DNA of 64,000 nucleotides from Bacillus sp. MRMR6 (GCF_001940785.1 NZ_MSLS01000014.1:27787-91786), one strand, 5' to 3'; positions 10,800 to 20,724 are shown, counted from the first letter of the stretch. Program-made: numbers and translations. Notes: a model not told the origin generated them from the letters alone.

Positions 10800-12284
10800 T
10801 TAACGATAAATCAGATCGTTCCACCGTAATTCGTTATTGAAAGCATGTGTATTCGTATCGTTATTGATTACTACCATTTCAATTCCAGCTAATTCAGCAA
10901 AATCTCTTAGTTGTTCAGTTGTGACTTTATAAGAGTAGCCAGTATGATGAGCACCACCTGCTTGGATCCAATTTTCAACTGCTTGGCTTAAAGATGGCTG
11001 TGTCTTCCATAATACTCGTGCAACAGGAAGGTTTGGCATATCCTGTTCCGGCTGCAGGGCATCTACTTCATTCACAAGAAGACGGAAACGATGGCCAAGA
11101 TCAATAATGGAAGCATTTAGCGCAGAACCGCCTTTACCATCGAACACGATTCTTGCAGGATCTTCCTTGCCGCCAATTCCAAGTGGATGAACCTCAATTT
11201 TTGGACGAGTAGCCGAGATCGTTGGGCAGATTTCAAGCATGTGCGCACCAAGTACCATCTCGTTTCCTGGTTCAAAATGATACGTATAGTCTTCCATAAA
11301 TGAAGTTTCTTCGTTACCAGCAATGATTTTCATTAAGCGGACAAGCGCTGCTGTTTTCCAATCGCCTTCACCAGCAAAGCCATATCCTTGTGCCATTAAG
11401 CGCTGAGCTGCAAGACCTGGAAGCTGGTGCATGCCGTGTAAATCTTCAAATGTTGTTGTAAATGCTGTATATCCGCCTTCTGTTAAGAACGCCTTCATTC
11501 CAAGTTCAATTCTTGCTTGATAACGAATAGAATCCCTAACTGGTCCATCTGTAAGGCCTACAGGTACGATATCATACAGTTCTTCATATTCAGCCATTAG
11601 AGTATCAATTTCCTGTTCGGTTACGTCATTCATTCTTTGAACCAAATCTCCAACACCGTATCCATTCACTGTCCAGCCAAATTTGATTTGAGCTTCAATT
11701 TTATCGCCTTCCGTTACAGCTACTTGGCGCATATTATCACCGAATCTTGCAACTTTAAGGACTTTGCTTTCTGCAAAGGCTGCTGCCGTTCTCATCCAGC
11801 TTCCAATTCGTTCTCTTACTTCTCCATTTTCCCAGTGACCTACCACTACCTTGCGTTTTACATTCATACGGCTGTGGATGAATCCATGTTCACGGTCACC
11901 GTGTGCAGATTGATTTAAATTCATGAAATCCATATCAATCGAAGCCCATGGTATATCACGGTTAAATTGAGTCGCTAAGTGCAATAGTGGCTTTTGTAGT
12001 GCAGATAGTCCTGCAATCCACATTTTTGATGGTGAGAATGTATGCATCCATGTAATGATCCCTGCACAATTTTCATCTGAATTTGCTTCAAGAATTAATC
12101 TTCGAATTGCATCTGAATCCTTTACAACTGATTTGAATACCAATTTATAAGGTACAGCTGGATCTGCATCTATACCATTAACAATGACTCTAGAGTTTTC
12201 TTCTACTGCTCTAAGTACATCTTCTCCGTAAAGTAATTGACTTCCAGTGACAAACCAATATTCATATGCTTTTGTAGTTAACAA
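10800..12284 (-). CDS. araA: L-arabinose isomerase
   Basis: Converts L-arabinose to L-ribulose, the first intracellular step. At 494 residues it matches the family (about 496). The N-terminal [16 protein letters not shown], the central [15 protein letters not shown] and [14 protein letters not shown] stretch ([17 protein letters not shown]) and the metal-binding Glu/His set are as expected. Translation begins at TTG 12284 behind GGGGGG. A separate AraR-like operator lies about 55 bp upstream, so araA can be controlled apart from araD. In contrast to the B. subtilis araABD order, araD is upstream of araA and no araB is present. Confidence 0.96.
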   Translation of the reverse strand: MLTTKAYEYWFVTGSQLLYGEDVLRAVEENSRVIVNGIDADPAVPYKLVFKSVVKDSDAIRRLILEANSDENCAGIITWMHTFSPSKMWIAGLSALQKPLLHLATQFNRDIPWASIDMDFMNLNQSAHGDREHGFIHSRMNVKRKVVVGHWENGEVRERIGSWMRTAAAFAESKVLKVARFGDNMRQVAVTEGDKIEAQIKFGWTVNGYGVGDLVQRMNDVTEQEIDTLMAEYEELYDIVPVGLTDGPVRDSIRYQARIELGMKAFLTEGGYTAFTTTFEDLHGMHQLPGLAAQRLMAQGYGFAGEGDWKTAALVRLMKIIAGNEETSFMEDYTYHFEPGNEMVLGAHMLEICPTISATRPKIEVHPLGIGGKEDPARIVFDGKGGSALNASIIDLGHRFRLLVNEVDALQPEQDMPNLPVARVLWKTQPSLSQAVENWIQAGGAHHTGYSYKVTTEQLRDFAELAGIEMVVINNDTNTHAFNNELRWNDLIYR

Positions 12285-12337
12285 GGTAAAGCCCCCCAGA
12301 TCATTTTTGAGTTTATTTCACTTCATATAGTAAATAA

Positions 12338-12354
12338 GTTATACGTACAAGTAA
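12338..12354. promoter_or_regulatory. AraR operator-like site before araA
   Basis: GTTATACGTACAAGTAA contains TACGTACAAG, matching one strand of the AraR box (consensus ATTTGTACGTACAAAT). It sits between araD and araA, about 55 bp before the araA start, suggesting a second repression point or an internal promoter. Confidence 0.65.
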
Positions 12355-12396
12355 TTTTAGAAGCAAATGTCTAAAATACCTATGCAGTACTACAAA

Positions 12397-13092
12397 TTAT
12401 TTTTGACCGTAATATGCATTTGCTCCATGCTTACGCAAGTAATGTTTATCTAATAAAAATTGTTGGATGGGTTGGATATTGGGATTCAATTGAAACGTAT
12501 GAAGAGCCATTTTCGCCACTTCTTCCATCACTACTGCATTGTGCACAGCCTGATTAGCATTTTTCCCCCAGCAAAATGGAGCATGATTAAATACCAGTAC
12601 CCCAGGCATAGCTGCCGGATCAAGACCTTCTTTCTCAAAGGTTTCGATGATGACATTTCCTGTTTCAAGTTCGTAGGCACGTTCAATTTCCTCTTGAGTC
12701 ATCTCACGTGTACAAGGAACCTCCCCATAATAATAGTCAGCATGAGTGGTACCAAGTGCCGGAATCGGACGCCCTGCTTGTGCCCAACTAGTCGCCCATG
12801 GGGAATGAGTATGAACTACCCCTCCAACGCTTGGAAATGCACGATACAAGGCAAGATGAGTAGGTGTATCAGAGGAAGGGCGCAAATTCCCTTCAACAAT
12901 ATTTCCTTCTAAATCAACCACTACGAGGTCCTCAGCTTTTAACTCTTCATAAGGAACTCCGCTTGGCTTGATGACGACAAGATTTTGCTCACGATCAATT
13001 CCACTAACATTTCCCCATGTAAAGGTAACTAAGTTATGCTTTGGCAAAGCCAAATTTGCTTCAAGCACCTCTTGCTTTAATTTTTCTAGCAT
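12397..13092 (-). CDS. araD: L-ribulose-5-phosphate 4-epimerase
   Basis: Class II aldolase-fold enzyme of 231 residues that converts L-ribulose-5-P to D-xylulose-5-P. The zinc ligands are in [13 protein letters not shown] (two His) and the third His in the C-terminal half; TWGNVSG and [10 protein letters not shown] bind the phosphate. I choose ATG 13092 because AAAGGAGGAGA stands just upstream; the seven extra codons before it overlap that site. It leads the araD-araA unit and has two AraR-like boxes and cre-like sites in its long 5' region. Confidence 0.95.
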   Translation of the reverse strand: MLEKLKQEVLEANLALPKHNLVTFTWGNVSGIDREQNLVVIKPSGVPYEELKAEDLVVVDLEGNIVEGNLRPSSDTPTHLALYRAFPSVGGVVHTHSPWATSWAQAGRPIPALGTTHADYYYGEVPCTREMTQEEIERAYELETGNVIIETFEKEGLDPAAMPGVLVFNHAPFCWGKNANQAVHNAVVMEEVAKMALHTFQLNPNIQPIQQFLLDKHYLRKHGANAYYGQK

Positions 13093-13167
13093 AAAATCTC
13101 CTCCTTTTACCAAGGTACTAGCTCTAATTTGTTAATTTGGCCAATACTATAAAACTGCCTTAAAGTA

Positions 13168-13181
13168 AGAATACGTTTACA
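13168..13181 (-). promoter_or_regulatory. cre-like site in the araD leader
   Basis: On the minus strand this reads TGTAAACGTATTCT, one mismatch from the relaxed CcpA consensus TGWAARCGYTWNCW. The right half is identical to the cre-like site near araN (20917-20930). It suggests glucose repression by CcpA. Confidence 0.45.
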
Positions 13182-13200
13182 AAACTGTAAAAATATTTTT

Positions 13201-13232
13201 CAAGTTTCATAGGATTTAATCTATGAGACTTG
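13201..13232 (-). terminator. Leader hairpin upstream of araD
   Basis: CAAGTCTCATAG and CTATGAAACTTG (minus strand) pair with one mismatch around an 8-nt loop and are followed by AAAAATATTTTT. It lies between the operators and the araD start, so it could act as an attenuator of the leader transcript; no alternative antiterminator was worked out. Confidence 0.4.
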
Positions 13233-13236
13233 ATGA

Positions 13237-13250
13237 ATTTAGCGCTTTCT
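13237..13250. promoter_or_regulatory. Second cre-like site in the araD leader
   Basis: The core AAGCGCT of a CcpA site is perfect (minus strand AGAAAGCGCTAAAT) but outer positions 1 and 13 deviate. It is close to the first AraR box and may serve in carbon catabolite repression. Confidence 0.35.
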
Positions 13251-13262
13251 AAATTTATTGAT

Positions 13263-13278
13263 GCTATACGTACAAGGG
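13263..13278. promoter_or_regulatory. AraR operator-like site 1 before araD
   Basis: GCTATACGTACAAGGG matches the AraR box. Its centre is about 79 bp from a second box in inverted orientation (13341-13356); paired boxes are the arrangement used for cooperative AraR repression of the B. subtilis ara operon. Confidence 0.7.
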
Positions 13279-13340
13279 TTAGAGTAGTAGATAGTAACTC
13301 CTTATGACCAACCTTACAAGTTGATCATAACCAGCCTCAA

Positions 13341-13356
13341 ACTTGTACGTATAACC
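13341..13356. promoter_or_regulatory. AraR operator-like site 2 before araD
   Basis: ACTTGTACGTATAACC, an inverted copy of the box at 13263-13278. The 13093-13431 gap holds these two boxes, the cre-like sites and the leader hairpin; no reading frame of note was seen in it. Confidence 0.7.
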
Positions 13357-13431
13357 TTTAATTTGATTGTACCATCTATCATTATTTTTTCAATGGTATT
13401 TTAAAAAGTTTTCGCTTATTAAGTAAAAAGT

Positions 13432-15681
13432 TTACTCCGTAACCACACGAATTCCAAAAACCTTCGGAACTTTTTGCCCCTCATGTGCACAAAACTTTAC
13501 TTTCACCTTACTCTTGTCCATTGTTACATGATTTGGAATCTCATATTTAACCAGTACAAACTTATTCATTTCTTCTAACTCTATTTGACCATCTTCTAAG
13601 ATTACTCCATCAACGGTAATATCGAATGATTGCATCGTTTCTATTTCCTTCGTATACATAACAATTAGATGGTTCACTTGATTAGATAGTACTTCTAGAT
13701 TAAAGGAGAAGTATCCACTTGGCCAAGTTTCTCTGTACTTTCGATTGGAAAGTACACCATAACCTACATGTTCCCCTTCAAATTCATGATCCCGTTCTGG
13801 CTGCATTTCTCCTGGCTGCACGAAATCTATCGTTTTCAGTCTAAGTTCACGATCTTTCTCAATAGAGGCTTTATAAGAGATTTCAGCCGCACTCCACTTT
13901 TCGTTAGTAAATACATCCCAATAGACTGATGTACTCCGATCATGCATTTGGTAAAAAGGTGATAAGCTGACGTCTCGCGGAAACCCTAGGTTCTTTGTTT
14001 CAAATAGATGATTCTCTTCTAAAACCGGCACAACCTGGCTAAGCACTTCCGGATGATCGGTTACCAGTACTGGTGTAAACAATAGGTCAGTTGCATCTAT
14101 TTCTTGATCAATTTGTCCTAAATCACCTGCCAAAACAATCGGACCATTCATAAATGCGATCCGGTTTGGGTTATCATTCATTGATTCCACTCTTAAGGTC
14201 ATTGGAATATTTAATTCTAGTTGATCACCACTATTCCATACTCTCTTAAGCGAAATAAAACTAGAAGGTTGTGCATCATGGCTGTACGGTTCACCGTTTA
14301 TTAAAATAGTCATCCCCTGTTCAGCCCAATAAGGATAACGAACTAATAAGGCGAACTCTTTAGGCTCAGTAGATTCAATTCCAAGTGAAATTGAACCGTT
14401 TTCTGGATAAGAGGTAGTTTGATTCACCACAACTCCCATCTCCTTCCAATTCAGCCTAGAAGGAATATATTGATTGATGACAAGAGCATTTTCACCTTGG
14501 AAGTAGATGGCGTTACCATAGCTTGAATGGTTTTCCATTCCTGTACCGACACAACAAGTGAAATCATTGAATTTAGAATTATAAACCTTATGTCCACCCA
14601 TATCTAAGGAAACAAAATAGGTAACAGTGCCTTCACTCGGATGCTGGGAGGCTAAGATATGATTATATAAAACCCTTTCATAATAATCCCCTTGCTCCGC
14701 TAGAGCGTTCCATTGGAAAAGATGCCTTGTCAGTTTTAACATATTGTAAGAATTACAGGTTTCACAGGTATTTGCACCAAGACGATCATTCAATTTGCCC
14801 GCTTCACCAAAATGCTCATTTAAACTGTTACCGCCAATTACATAGGAATGCTGGTGTACAACTCGGTCCCAGAAGAATTCCGATATACGTCGGTATGAGT
14901 CTTTTTTAGAAATTTCATACTGCCGGGCCGCCCCAACCACTTTTGGGATTTGGGTGTTTGCATGTCTGCCTGCAAGCAAGTCTTTTCCATCTGCCAGCGG
15001 ATTTAATAGTTCAGCGTGATGGAATAGTTCAGATAATTTCCAAAACCGATTCTCACCAGTATCTTCAGCAAGGTCTGCCAAGGTTTCCGACATCCCGCCA
15101 AATTCGCATTTCAAGACTTCCTCTACCTGCTGTGCATTTAAGCTTGAAAACACATCCTCCAGCCATAGACCAAGCTTTCTTTCAACTTGCAGCGCTTTTT
15201 CGTTTTTAGTCAGCTTGTAAGCGTCACGTAAGCCTGCAAACAATTTGTGAATTGAATACAGCGGGACCCAGCCCCCGTTCAAATCAAAGCCTTGGGAGCG
15301 GATATCCCCTGCCTTTACTTCCTCAAAGATTTCTTTTCCGCGGGGAACACCAGATATATATCCCGTTCCATGTGCTTCTTGGCATAACCCTAATTCATCT
15401 ACTAAATAGCTTACTCGTTCGATCAATCTAGCATCATCCGTTGCTGCCGCCATCATGGCACATGCGGATAAGTAATGGCCTAATGAATGACCAGAAATCC
15501 CTAAAGCTTCCCAGCCTTCATAATTTTTCGACTTTGGTTCTAAGCCTGCATATTCACGGAACCTTGATAAAAGTCTGTCAGGCTCAAGCTGTAATAAATA
15601 ATCTTTATTTAAATCCATTGCATGCTTTAGTGGTCCATCGGTAACACGAACACGGTTAAGATCAAACGCTTTTAGTTTCAT
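13432..15681 (-). CDS. GH127 beta-L-arabinofuranosidase
   Basis: A 749-residue glycosidase with an N-terminal (alpha/alpha)6 barrel and C-terminal beta-domains. The unusual Zn/Cys catalytic centre of GH127 is visible: Glu307 and Cys309 in TCETCNSYNM, and Cys376-Cys377 in FTCCVGTGMENHS; these correspond to Glu338, Cys340, Cys417 and Cys418 of Bifidobacterium HypBA1, with the first of the CC pair as nucleophile. Other family marks are SGHSLGHYLSACAMM and YSIHKLFAGL. It has no signal peptide, so it acts inside the cell on beta-linked arabinosides, a linkage that GH43/GH51 cannot cut. It starts at ATG 15681 after AAGGGAGATA, 12 bp after the endo-arabinanase gene. Confidence 0.93.
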   Translation of the reverse strand: MKLKAFDLNRVRVTDGPLKHAMDLNKDYLLQLEPDRLLSRFREYAGLEPKSKNYEGWEALGISGHSLGHYLSACAMMAAATDDARLIERVSYLVDELGLCQEAHGTGYISGVPRGKEIFEEVKAGDIRSQGFDLNGGWVPLYSIHKLFAGLRDAYKLTKNEKALQVERKLGLWLEDVFSSLNAQQVEEVLKCEFGGMSETLADLAEDTGENRFWKLSELFHHAELLNPLADGKDLLAGRHANTQIPKVVGAARQYEISKKDSYRRISEFFWDRVVHQHSYVIGGNSLNEHFGEAGKLNDRLGANTCETCNSYNMLKLTRHLFQWNALAEQGDYYERVLYNHILASQHPSEGTVTYFVSLDMGGHKVYNSKFNDFTCCVGTGMENHSSYGNAIYFQGENALVINQYIPSRLNWKEMGVVVNQTTSYPENGSISLGIESTEPKEFALLVRYPYWAEQGMTILINGEPYSHDAQPSSFISLKRVWNSGDQLELNIPMTLRVESMNDNPNRIAFMNGPIVLAGDLGQIDQEIDATDLLFTPVLVTDHPEVLSQVVPVLEENHLFETKNLGFPRDVSLSPFYQMHDRSTSVYWDVFTNEKWSAAEISYKASIEKDRELRLKTIDFVQPGEMQPERDHEFEGEHVGYGVLSNRKYRETWPSGYFSFNLEVLSNQVNHLIVMYTKEIETMQSFDITVDGVILEDGQIELEEMNKFVLVKYEIPNHVTMDKSKVKVKFCAHEGQKVPKVFGIRVVTE

Positions 15682-15693
15682 CTGATATCTCCC

Positions 15694-17163
15694 TTAGTGA
15701 TTTTTTTCCAGCTTCTTTTTGCCCCATAGAACGGTTCCTTCTTGGTCCATTCCTGTGAACACAATCGTCGGGTTCCAATTCTCCCAATCCCAGGCAGGAA
15801 TTACTTTCAAGCTATAATTCCAGTAGTCGTCAGGAGCAACACCAGGATCATAGATAGATAGTTTTAATGTATTATCTCCCGTTAATTCCCAGCTGCTTTT
15901 TTCTTTATTTTCCACTTTTCCCTTAGGCAGGAGGGTCAGTTCCGCGGAGGTTTGTAAACTATCATCATACCGCGGAAGGTGAATCTGTTCGTAGTGCCCT
16001 ACAAGATTTTCTTCCTTGATTTTTTGTTCCTTTTCCCCTGCATATCTTTCAGGAGATACGACCGGCCAGCCATCTAGAGTCCAAAGGATTTTTCGGACAT
16101 GTAAATGGGACCAGTAAATATCTTCACCCGCTCTGGCATTGTGGGTAAGATAATAGTTGCCATCCTCTTCTAGGAGACCATTATGCCCGGTACCAAGCCA
16201 GCCATCACTATTCTCAAACGCATAGCTGCCCACTAATTTGTTTCCTGTATCAAAAGACTCGTCCGTCGTATCGACCATATCCCTGTGGTTATAATCTAGG
16301 TACGGACCGGTGATACTTTTTGAGCGCGCAGTCCTAACATTATAGGTATCCTCTAACCATTCATAGGAGACGGTTAAATAATAATAACCTGTATCAGGAT
16401 TGTACATAATTTCAGGCCCTTCAATCCCATAGCTCATGTTTTTCCTTTGTGCGATCAATGTTCCTTCATCAGTCGGATCTACTAATTTACCAGTGACCTT
16501 ATCTATTTTGGTAATAAAGATGCCGCCAAAATAGGAACCATACACCATCCAAGGCTGTCCTTCATGATCGATCACAATATCAGGATCGATTGCGTTAGCA
16601 GTATAGTCATCACTTTCTTTTGTTTTAAAAACTGCCCCTTCATCCGTCCATGGTCCTTCTATACTGTCACTCGTTGCAAGGCCAATATAGGAGTTTCTTT
16701 TACCGACCGAAGAAACAGAGTAATACAAATAAAACTTATCATTCATTTCGATTACATTCGGTGCCCAAAAGGTATTGCCGGTTGTCCACTCCCATGCCTC
16801 CATTGAGACTTGGTCAAATACCCGGCCGACAAACTCCCAGTCTATTAAATTCTTAGACTTCCTAATTTGAATACCTGGTGTCGGAGATGCCCCAATCATG
16901 TAATCAGTTGAGAAGGCATAATACCACCCATCCGCTTTAATGATGGCAGCATCATGAGTGAAATTGGTTGTCCAATCCCGTTCTCTATGAACAATGTCAG
17001 CATTGACATTCTGGATTGGCTGCTTTGCAGGTGCTTTGGGGAAACTGATCCCTGAATCATCATTATTATTTGGCTTCGTAAAATGCATTCCTAATAAAAT
17101 AGACGAGATTACAAGTATAAAAATGATGAGCCCAAGGACTAGCATTTTAGTTTTTCTATTCAT
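15694..17163 (-). CDS. Membrane-anchored GH43 endo-arabinanase, Abn2-like
   Basis: A 489-residue extracellular GH43 enzyme. An N-terminal hydrophobic helix (residues 6-26) without an obvious cleavage or lipobox site suggests anchoring. The catalytic base is in FTHDAAIIK near residue 68, the central Asp in AIDPDIVIDHEG and the acid Glu in GIEGPEIMYN. A C-terminal beta-barrel domain of about 120 residues follows, as in B. subtilis Abn2 (YxiA), which needs this domain for activity on arabinan. The start is ATG 17163 behind AGAGGAGT; the longer frame begins within a terminator hairpin. It would produce the oligosaccharides that AraNPQ imports. Confidence 0.88.
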   Translation of the reverse strand: MNRKTKMLVLGLIIFILVISSILLGMHFTKPNNNDDSGISFPKAPAKQPIQNVNADIVHRERDWTTNFTHDAAIIKADGWYYAFSTDYMIGASPTPGIQIRKSKNLIDWEFVGRVFDQVSMEAWEWTTGNTFWAPNVIEMNDKFYLYYSVSSVGKRNSYIGLATSDSIEGPWTDEGAVFKTKESDDYTANAIDPDIVIDHEGQPWMVYGSYFGGIFITKIDKVTGKLVDPTDEGTLIAQRKNMSYGIEGPEIMYNPDTGYYYLTVSYEWLEDTYNVRTARSKSITGPYLDYNHRDMVDTTDESFDTGNKLVGSYAFENSDGWLGTGHNGLLEEDGNYYLTHNARAGEDIYWSHLHVRKILWTLDGWPVVSPERYAGEKEQKIKEENLVGHYEQIHLPRYDDSLQTSAELTLLPKGKVENKEKSSWELTGDNTLKLSIYDPGVAPDDYWNYSLKVIPAWDWENWNPTIVFTGMDQEGTVLWGKKKLEKNH

Positions 17164-17190
17164 TGTGCCGACTCCTCTATGTGCTTTCTT

Positions 17191-17230
17191 AAAACAAAAG
17201 GCACTTATCAAGTCGATGCTGATAAGTGCC
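17191..17230 (-). terminator. Terminator-like hairpin after araQ
   Basis: An 11-bp perfect stem (GGCACTTATCA / TGATAAGTGCC) with a 9-nt loop, followed on the minus strand by TTTTGTTTT. It stands between araQ and the GH43 gene and should separate, at least partly, transporter from enzyme transcription. Confidence 0.75.
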
Positions 17231-17296
17231 TCAATTTACTCTATTAAACTTCTAAAACCACGAATCAAGAATGCACTTGCATTTGATTTAGTTGTA

Positions 17297-18184
17297 TTAA
17301 CCTTTTACACCCGAAATAGCGATTGACTCAATGATTTGTTTTTGGAAGATAATAAACACAATCAACATTGGCAATAAGGCAATGACAGATGCAGCCATGA
17401 TTAATGGATAATCACTTTGAATCGCATAAGATGCATTGAAGTTGGCAATAACCAACTGCAAGGTTTGCTTCTCAGGTGAGTTCAAATAAAGGATTGGACC
17501 TAAGTAATCGTTCCATATTCCCATAAACCACAAAATTAATTGCGCTGCCACCGCTGGCTTAATTAATGGGAAGATAATCTTGTGAAAGATTTGGAAATAA
17601 GAGCATCCATCAATCTTTGCTGCTTCAATGATTGAGTTAGGAATACTTGTTAAGAACTGTCGTAAGAAGAATATCATGAATATGTTACCGAATAGTCCTG
17701 GTACGATTAGCGGCAGTAAGCTATCAACCCATCCAACAGTAGAGAACATGATAAACTGCGGAATCATGATTACCGGGTAAGGAATCATAACAGAAGCAAA
17801 TAGCAATAAGAAAATCTTATTTTTTCCTTTGAACTGTAATTTAGCAAATGCGAATGCCGCTAAACTAGAGGTGAATGTTCCAATAAGTGTGACAGAAACC
17901 GCTACGATTAAACTATTACTAATACCTGACAGCAAAGGTCCCATTGACCAAATTTCAGCATACTTTGCAAATGAAATTGTTTCTGGGATCCATACTGGCG
18001 GTAGGGCAAATACATCTTCTTTCGATTTAAGCGAAGTAGAGAACATCCATAATAATGGTGCTACCATGAAGATAGCTCCTACACTTAAAAAGGCAAAAAC
18101 AAATATATTCGTAATTCTATCTTTTTTCTTTTCAGACATTGGTTCTGATTTAACCAACTTTTTATCTGCAAATGCACCTTCCAT
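17297..18184 (-). CDS. araQ: Arabino-oligosaccharide ABC transporter permease
   Basis: Inner-membrane subunit of 295 residues in the MalG-like carbohydrate permease family, six transmembrane segments. The EAA loop that contacts the ATPase reads SIIEAAKIDGCSYFQIFHKIIFPLIKP near residue 200. It is translated from ATG 18184 behind AAAGGGG. It pairs with AraP just upstream. No ATPase gene is present in the cluster; in Bacillus the shared ATPase MsmX serves such importers. Confidence 0.92.
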   Translation of the reverse strand: MEGAFADKKLVKSEPMSEKKKDRITNIFVFAFLSVGAIFMVAPLLWMFSTSLKSKEDVFALPPVWIPETISFAKYAEIWSMGPLLSGISNSLIVAVSVTLIGTFTSSLAAFAFAKLQFKGKNKIFLLLFASVMIPYPVIMIPQFIMFSTVGWVDSLLPLIVPGLFGNIFMIFFLRQFLTSIPNSIIEAAKIDGCSYFQIFHKIIFPLIKPAVAAQLILWFMGIWNDYLGPILYLNSPEKQTLQLVIANFNASYAIQSDYPLIMAASVIALLPMLIVFIIFQKQIIESIAISGVKG

Positions 18185-18225
18185 TATTAAAAGCCCCTTT
18201 CTTTTACTCTTTTATTCACCAGTTA

Positions 18226-19122
18226 TTAATCCAAATCAAAGGAAGATTTTTCGTTAATCTTAAATTGGATCAGGGTAATAATAAAGATGAAAAGTCCTAG
18301 TACTAAGGCCATTGCAGATGCATAACCTAGTTGGAAGTTACCAAATGCTTTCTGCCATACATAGAATACAACTGACGCTGAACTATATTCTGGTCCTCCC
18401 GTAGGAGTCATAACGTTAATTTCCGTAAAGATTTGCGCCCCGCCAATAATATTGGTTACGATGATAAAGAAGGTAACCGGCTTTACCATTGGGAGTGTAA
18501 TATACCAAAAGGCTTGAAGTGCTCCAGCACCATCTAATTTGGCTGCCTCATAGAATGATTTAGGTACACTTTGTAATGCCGCTAGATATAATAGCATCGT
18601 GTAGCCTAAGCCCTTCCATACTGCCATGATAATCAATGCTGGTTTTACCGTGCTAGTATTTTGCAGCCAGTTAGGGCCTTCAATACCGAATAGTGCTAAA
18701 AATTGGTTAACTAATCCATAATCTCCGTTGTAAGCCCATTGCCAAAGAATAGAGATCGCAGCAATAGAGGAAACAACCGGAATATAGTAAAGTACTCTAA
18801 ATGTGTTTGTTCCAGGAATTCCTCTATTTAATGCCATTGCAAGTAATAGCGCAAGAATAATTCCAATCGGGATACCAAGCATCATGTAAACAGTGTTAAA
18901 CATGGATTTATAGAAATACTCATCCTGAAAAACATTGATAAAGTTTTCTAACCCAATAAAATTCATTTGTCCTAATCCATCCCAGTCCGTAAAAGCTCCA
19001 TAGATTGAATAAATAAGTGGAGCCATTGCAAAAATGAGGAATCCTAAGACAGGTGCTGCAATAAATAAGTAAGCATATCTCTGTTCTGTACGATACAGTT
19101 TGGAATGTGAAGCTACTTTCAT
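18226..19122 (-). CDS. araP: Arabino-oligosaccharide ABC transporter permease
   Basis: A 298-residue MalF-like permease with six transmembrane segments beginning near residue 14. The EAA motif reads FYEAAKLDGAGALQAFWYITLP around residue 195. The start ATG 19122 has AAAGGGTGAGG upstream. It follows the binding protein gene across a strong hairpin, a usual way to keep permease levels below those of the binding protein. Confidence 0.92.
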   Translation of the reverse strand: MKVASHSKLYRTEQRYAYLFIAAPVLGFLIFAMAPLIYSIYGAFTDWDGLGQMNFIGLENFINVFQDEYFYKSMFNTVYMMLGIPIGIILALLLAMALNRGIPGTNTFRVLYYIPVVSSIAAISILWQWAYNGDYGLVNQFLALFGIEGPNWLQNTSTVKPALIIMAVWKGLGYTMLLYLAALQSVPKSFYEAAKLDGAGALQAFWYITLPMVKPVTFFIIVTNIIGGAQIFTEINVMTPTGGPEYSSASVVFYVWQKAFGNFQLGYASAMALVLGLFIFIITLIQFKINEKSSFDLD

Positions 19123-19215
19123 CTTTCCTCACCCTTTCAAAGAGCATTTTAAGTATATATTTGACATTTCCCTTTTTCTAAATTTCTTTCGTGAAAAAAA
19201 TTTAGATAAAAGGAA

Positions 19216-19255
19216 TAAATGGTGCTAGTAATCTTCTAAAAACTAGCACCATTTA
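19216..19255 (-). terminator. Intercistronic hairpin between araN and araP
   Basis: A 14-bp perfect stem (TAAATGGTGCTAGT / ACTAGCACCATTTA) with a 12-nt loop, followed on the minus strand by TTCCTTTTATC. The short U-rich tail suggests partial termination or 3'-end protection, favouring excess binding protein. Confidence 0.65.
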
Positions 19256-19281
19256 CACTATGTCAAAGTATCATTATTACC

Positions 19282-20646
19282 TTACTTAGCAGCTTTCTTT
19301 TCTGCTTCGATTGCTGCATCTAATAGTTTTTGCATTTTTGGCTGTGCTTCTTTTACATATTCCGCAGCAGTTTGCTTACCATCAAGTACTGGCTGGATAT
19401 TTTTGAAGAACTCATCATACCATTCACCTGTATATGTTTTTTCAGCTGGGAATCCGCGGCCGTAATCGTTAATAATATCAAGGAATTCTTGCTTGTTAGC
19501 AGGCTTGATTGATTCATTAGCAGCCCACTGCTCTGCAACTGTTACGCTGTTTGGTAATTGAACTTGAGCATCAACTAATGCTTGGTTTCCTTCTTGGTCA
19601 GCAGATAGGTACAATGCTAACTCAGCAGCTGCTTCGGCATTCTTAGAAGTAGCTCCTACACCAATACCTAGTGAACCAACCCACGCAGCAGGTTTACCAG
19701 TTTTTCCTGCAGGCCAAGGCATTAAGTCGTATTCAAACTTTAATTGCTCTGCATATGTTGCCATATCCCAAGGACCAACAGGGAAGAATGCTAATTCACC
19801 CTTCATCCATCTTTGGTACGTATCAAGTGTTTGTGCTTCTGCAATAGAAGGAGTTACTTTGTGAACGTTTTGCTGATCAGCAAACCATTGTACTGCTTCT
19901 GCAAATTCTGGAGTATCAACTGTTACCTTTGTTCCAGTTTCATCGATCCAGTCTGCACCATTACTCCAAGCAATTGGCTGTAATGACCATTGAATGTTAA
20001 AGCCTGTACCAAACTGATTAGTTTTACCATCGCCATTTGTATCTTTTGTTAATTGTTGTGCCACTTCAATGAATTCATCTAATGTATAAGGAGTGTCATT
20101 GTCAGGAAGTGGAATTCCAGCTTCTTCAAACATTGTTTTGTTGTACCCTAATGCAAACGGACCTAAGTCTTTTGGTAATCCATAAATCGCACCTTGACCA
20201 AGTGTTTTCCCATCAAAACGATATTTATTGATACCTTTTTCCCAAATATCGTCGATGCTAACACCTTCTGAACCTTCAACAAACTCAGTGATATCTTTTA
20301 GCACACCAGAGTTAACATATGCTTTAACTTGAGCTGGGTTGTAGAAGAAAACATCTGGAATCTTCTTACCAGCGATTGCTGCTTTCAACTTTGTATCATA
20401 TTGATCTGGAGCAACTTGAACTAAAGTAACTTTTACATCTGGATTTGATGCTTCAAAACGCTTTACAGTAGCTGTATAAGCTTCTAATTCTTTTGGCTGT
20501 CCTCTAAACATGAAAGTGATTTCCGTTTTTCCAGATTTGCTATCTCCTGAACCACTTTCTTTACCACCACAACCAGCTAATACTGCACTGATAACCATAA
20601 TTGCAAGAAGCAACATGATACCCATTTTTTTAGATGATTTAAACAA
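19282..20646 (-). CDS. araN: Arabino-oligosaccharide-binding lipoprotein
   Basis: Extracellular solute-binding protein of 454 residues, family 1. The signal peptide ends in a lipobox, VLAGC, with the lipidated Cys at residue 26, after [18 protein letters not shown]. The mature part has the alternating lobes of MalE-like proteins, with [16 protein letters not shown] and [13 protein letters not shown] segments typical of the class. It starts at TTG 20646 behind GGAGGGATT. It is first in the importer operon and is divergent from araR, with AraR-like and cre-like sites between them. Confidence 0.93.
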   Translation of the reverse strand: MFKSSKKMGIMLLLAIMVISAVLAGCGGKESGSGDSKSGKTEITFMFRGQPKELEAYTATVKRFEASNPDVKVTLVQVAPDQYDTKLKAAIAGKKIPDVFFYNPAQVKAYVNSGVLKDITEFVEGSEGVSIDDIWEKGINKYRFDGKTLGQGAIYGLPKDLGPFALGYNKTMFEEAGIPLPDNDTPYTLDEFIEVAQQLTKDTNGDGKTNQFGTGFNIQWSLQPIAWSNGADWIDETGTKVTVDTPEFAEAVQWFADQQNVHKVTPSIAEAQTLDTYQRWMKGELAFFPVGPWDMATYAEQLKFEYDLMPWPAGKTGKPAAWVGSLGIGVGATSKNAEAAAELALYLSADQEGNQALVDAQVQLPNSVTVAEQWAANESIKPANKQEFLDIINDYGRGFPAEKTYTGEWYDEFFKNIQPVLDGKQTAAEYVKEAQPKMQKLLDAAIEAEKKAAK

Positions 20647-20710
20647 GTAAATCCCTCCAATACTTATCTTTTATTTTTTTAAAAAATTTAACCCCATGAT
20701 AGAATTTCTT

Positions 20711-20724
20711 TGAAAGCGCATCTA
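20711..20724. promoter_or_regulatory. cre-like site before araN
   Basis: TGAAAGCGCATCTA keeps the TGAAAGCGC half of a CcpA site but loses the right half. It lies about 65 bp before araN, next to an AT-rich stretch flanked by the inverted repeat TCTACTTT / AAAGTAGA (20721-20748) that could hold the minus-strand promoter -10. Confidence 0.4.

Noticed and set aside
12460..12912. 150-residue plus-strand frame opposite araD
   Set aside because: Shadow of araD codon bias, no translation signals and low-complexity composition.
13201..13250. Riboswitch in the araD leader
   Set aside because: Only one simple hairpin and cre-like/operator sites are visible; no known aptamer consensus was recognised.
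17164..17211. N-terminal extension of the Abn2-like GH43 protein
   Set aside because: The extension starts inside the terminator hairpin after araQ; the ATG at 17163 has its own AGAGGAGT site and begins a normal signal-anchor.
17829..18257. 142-residue plus-strand frame opposite araQ
   Set aside because: Antisense to a conserved permease, without ribosome binding site or recognisable features.
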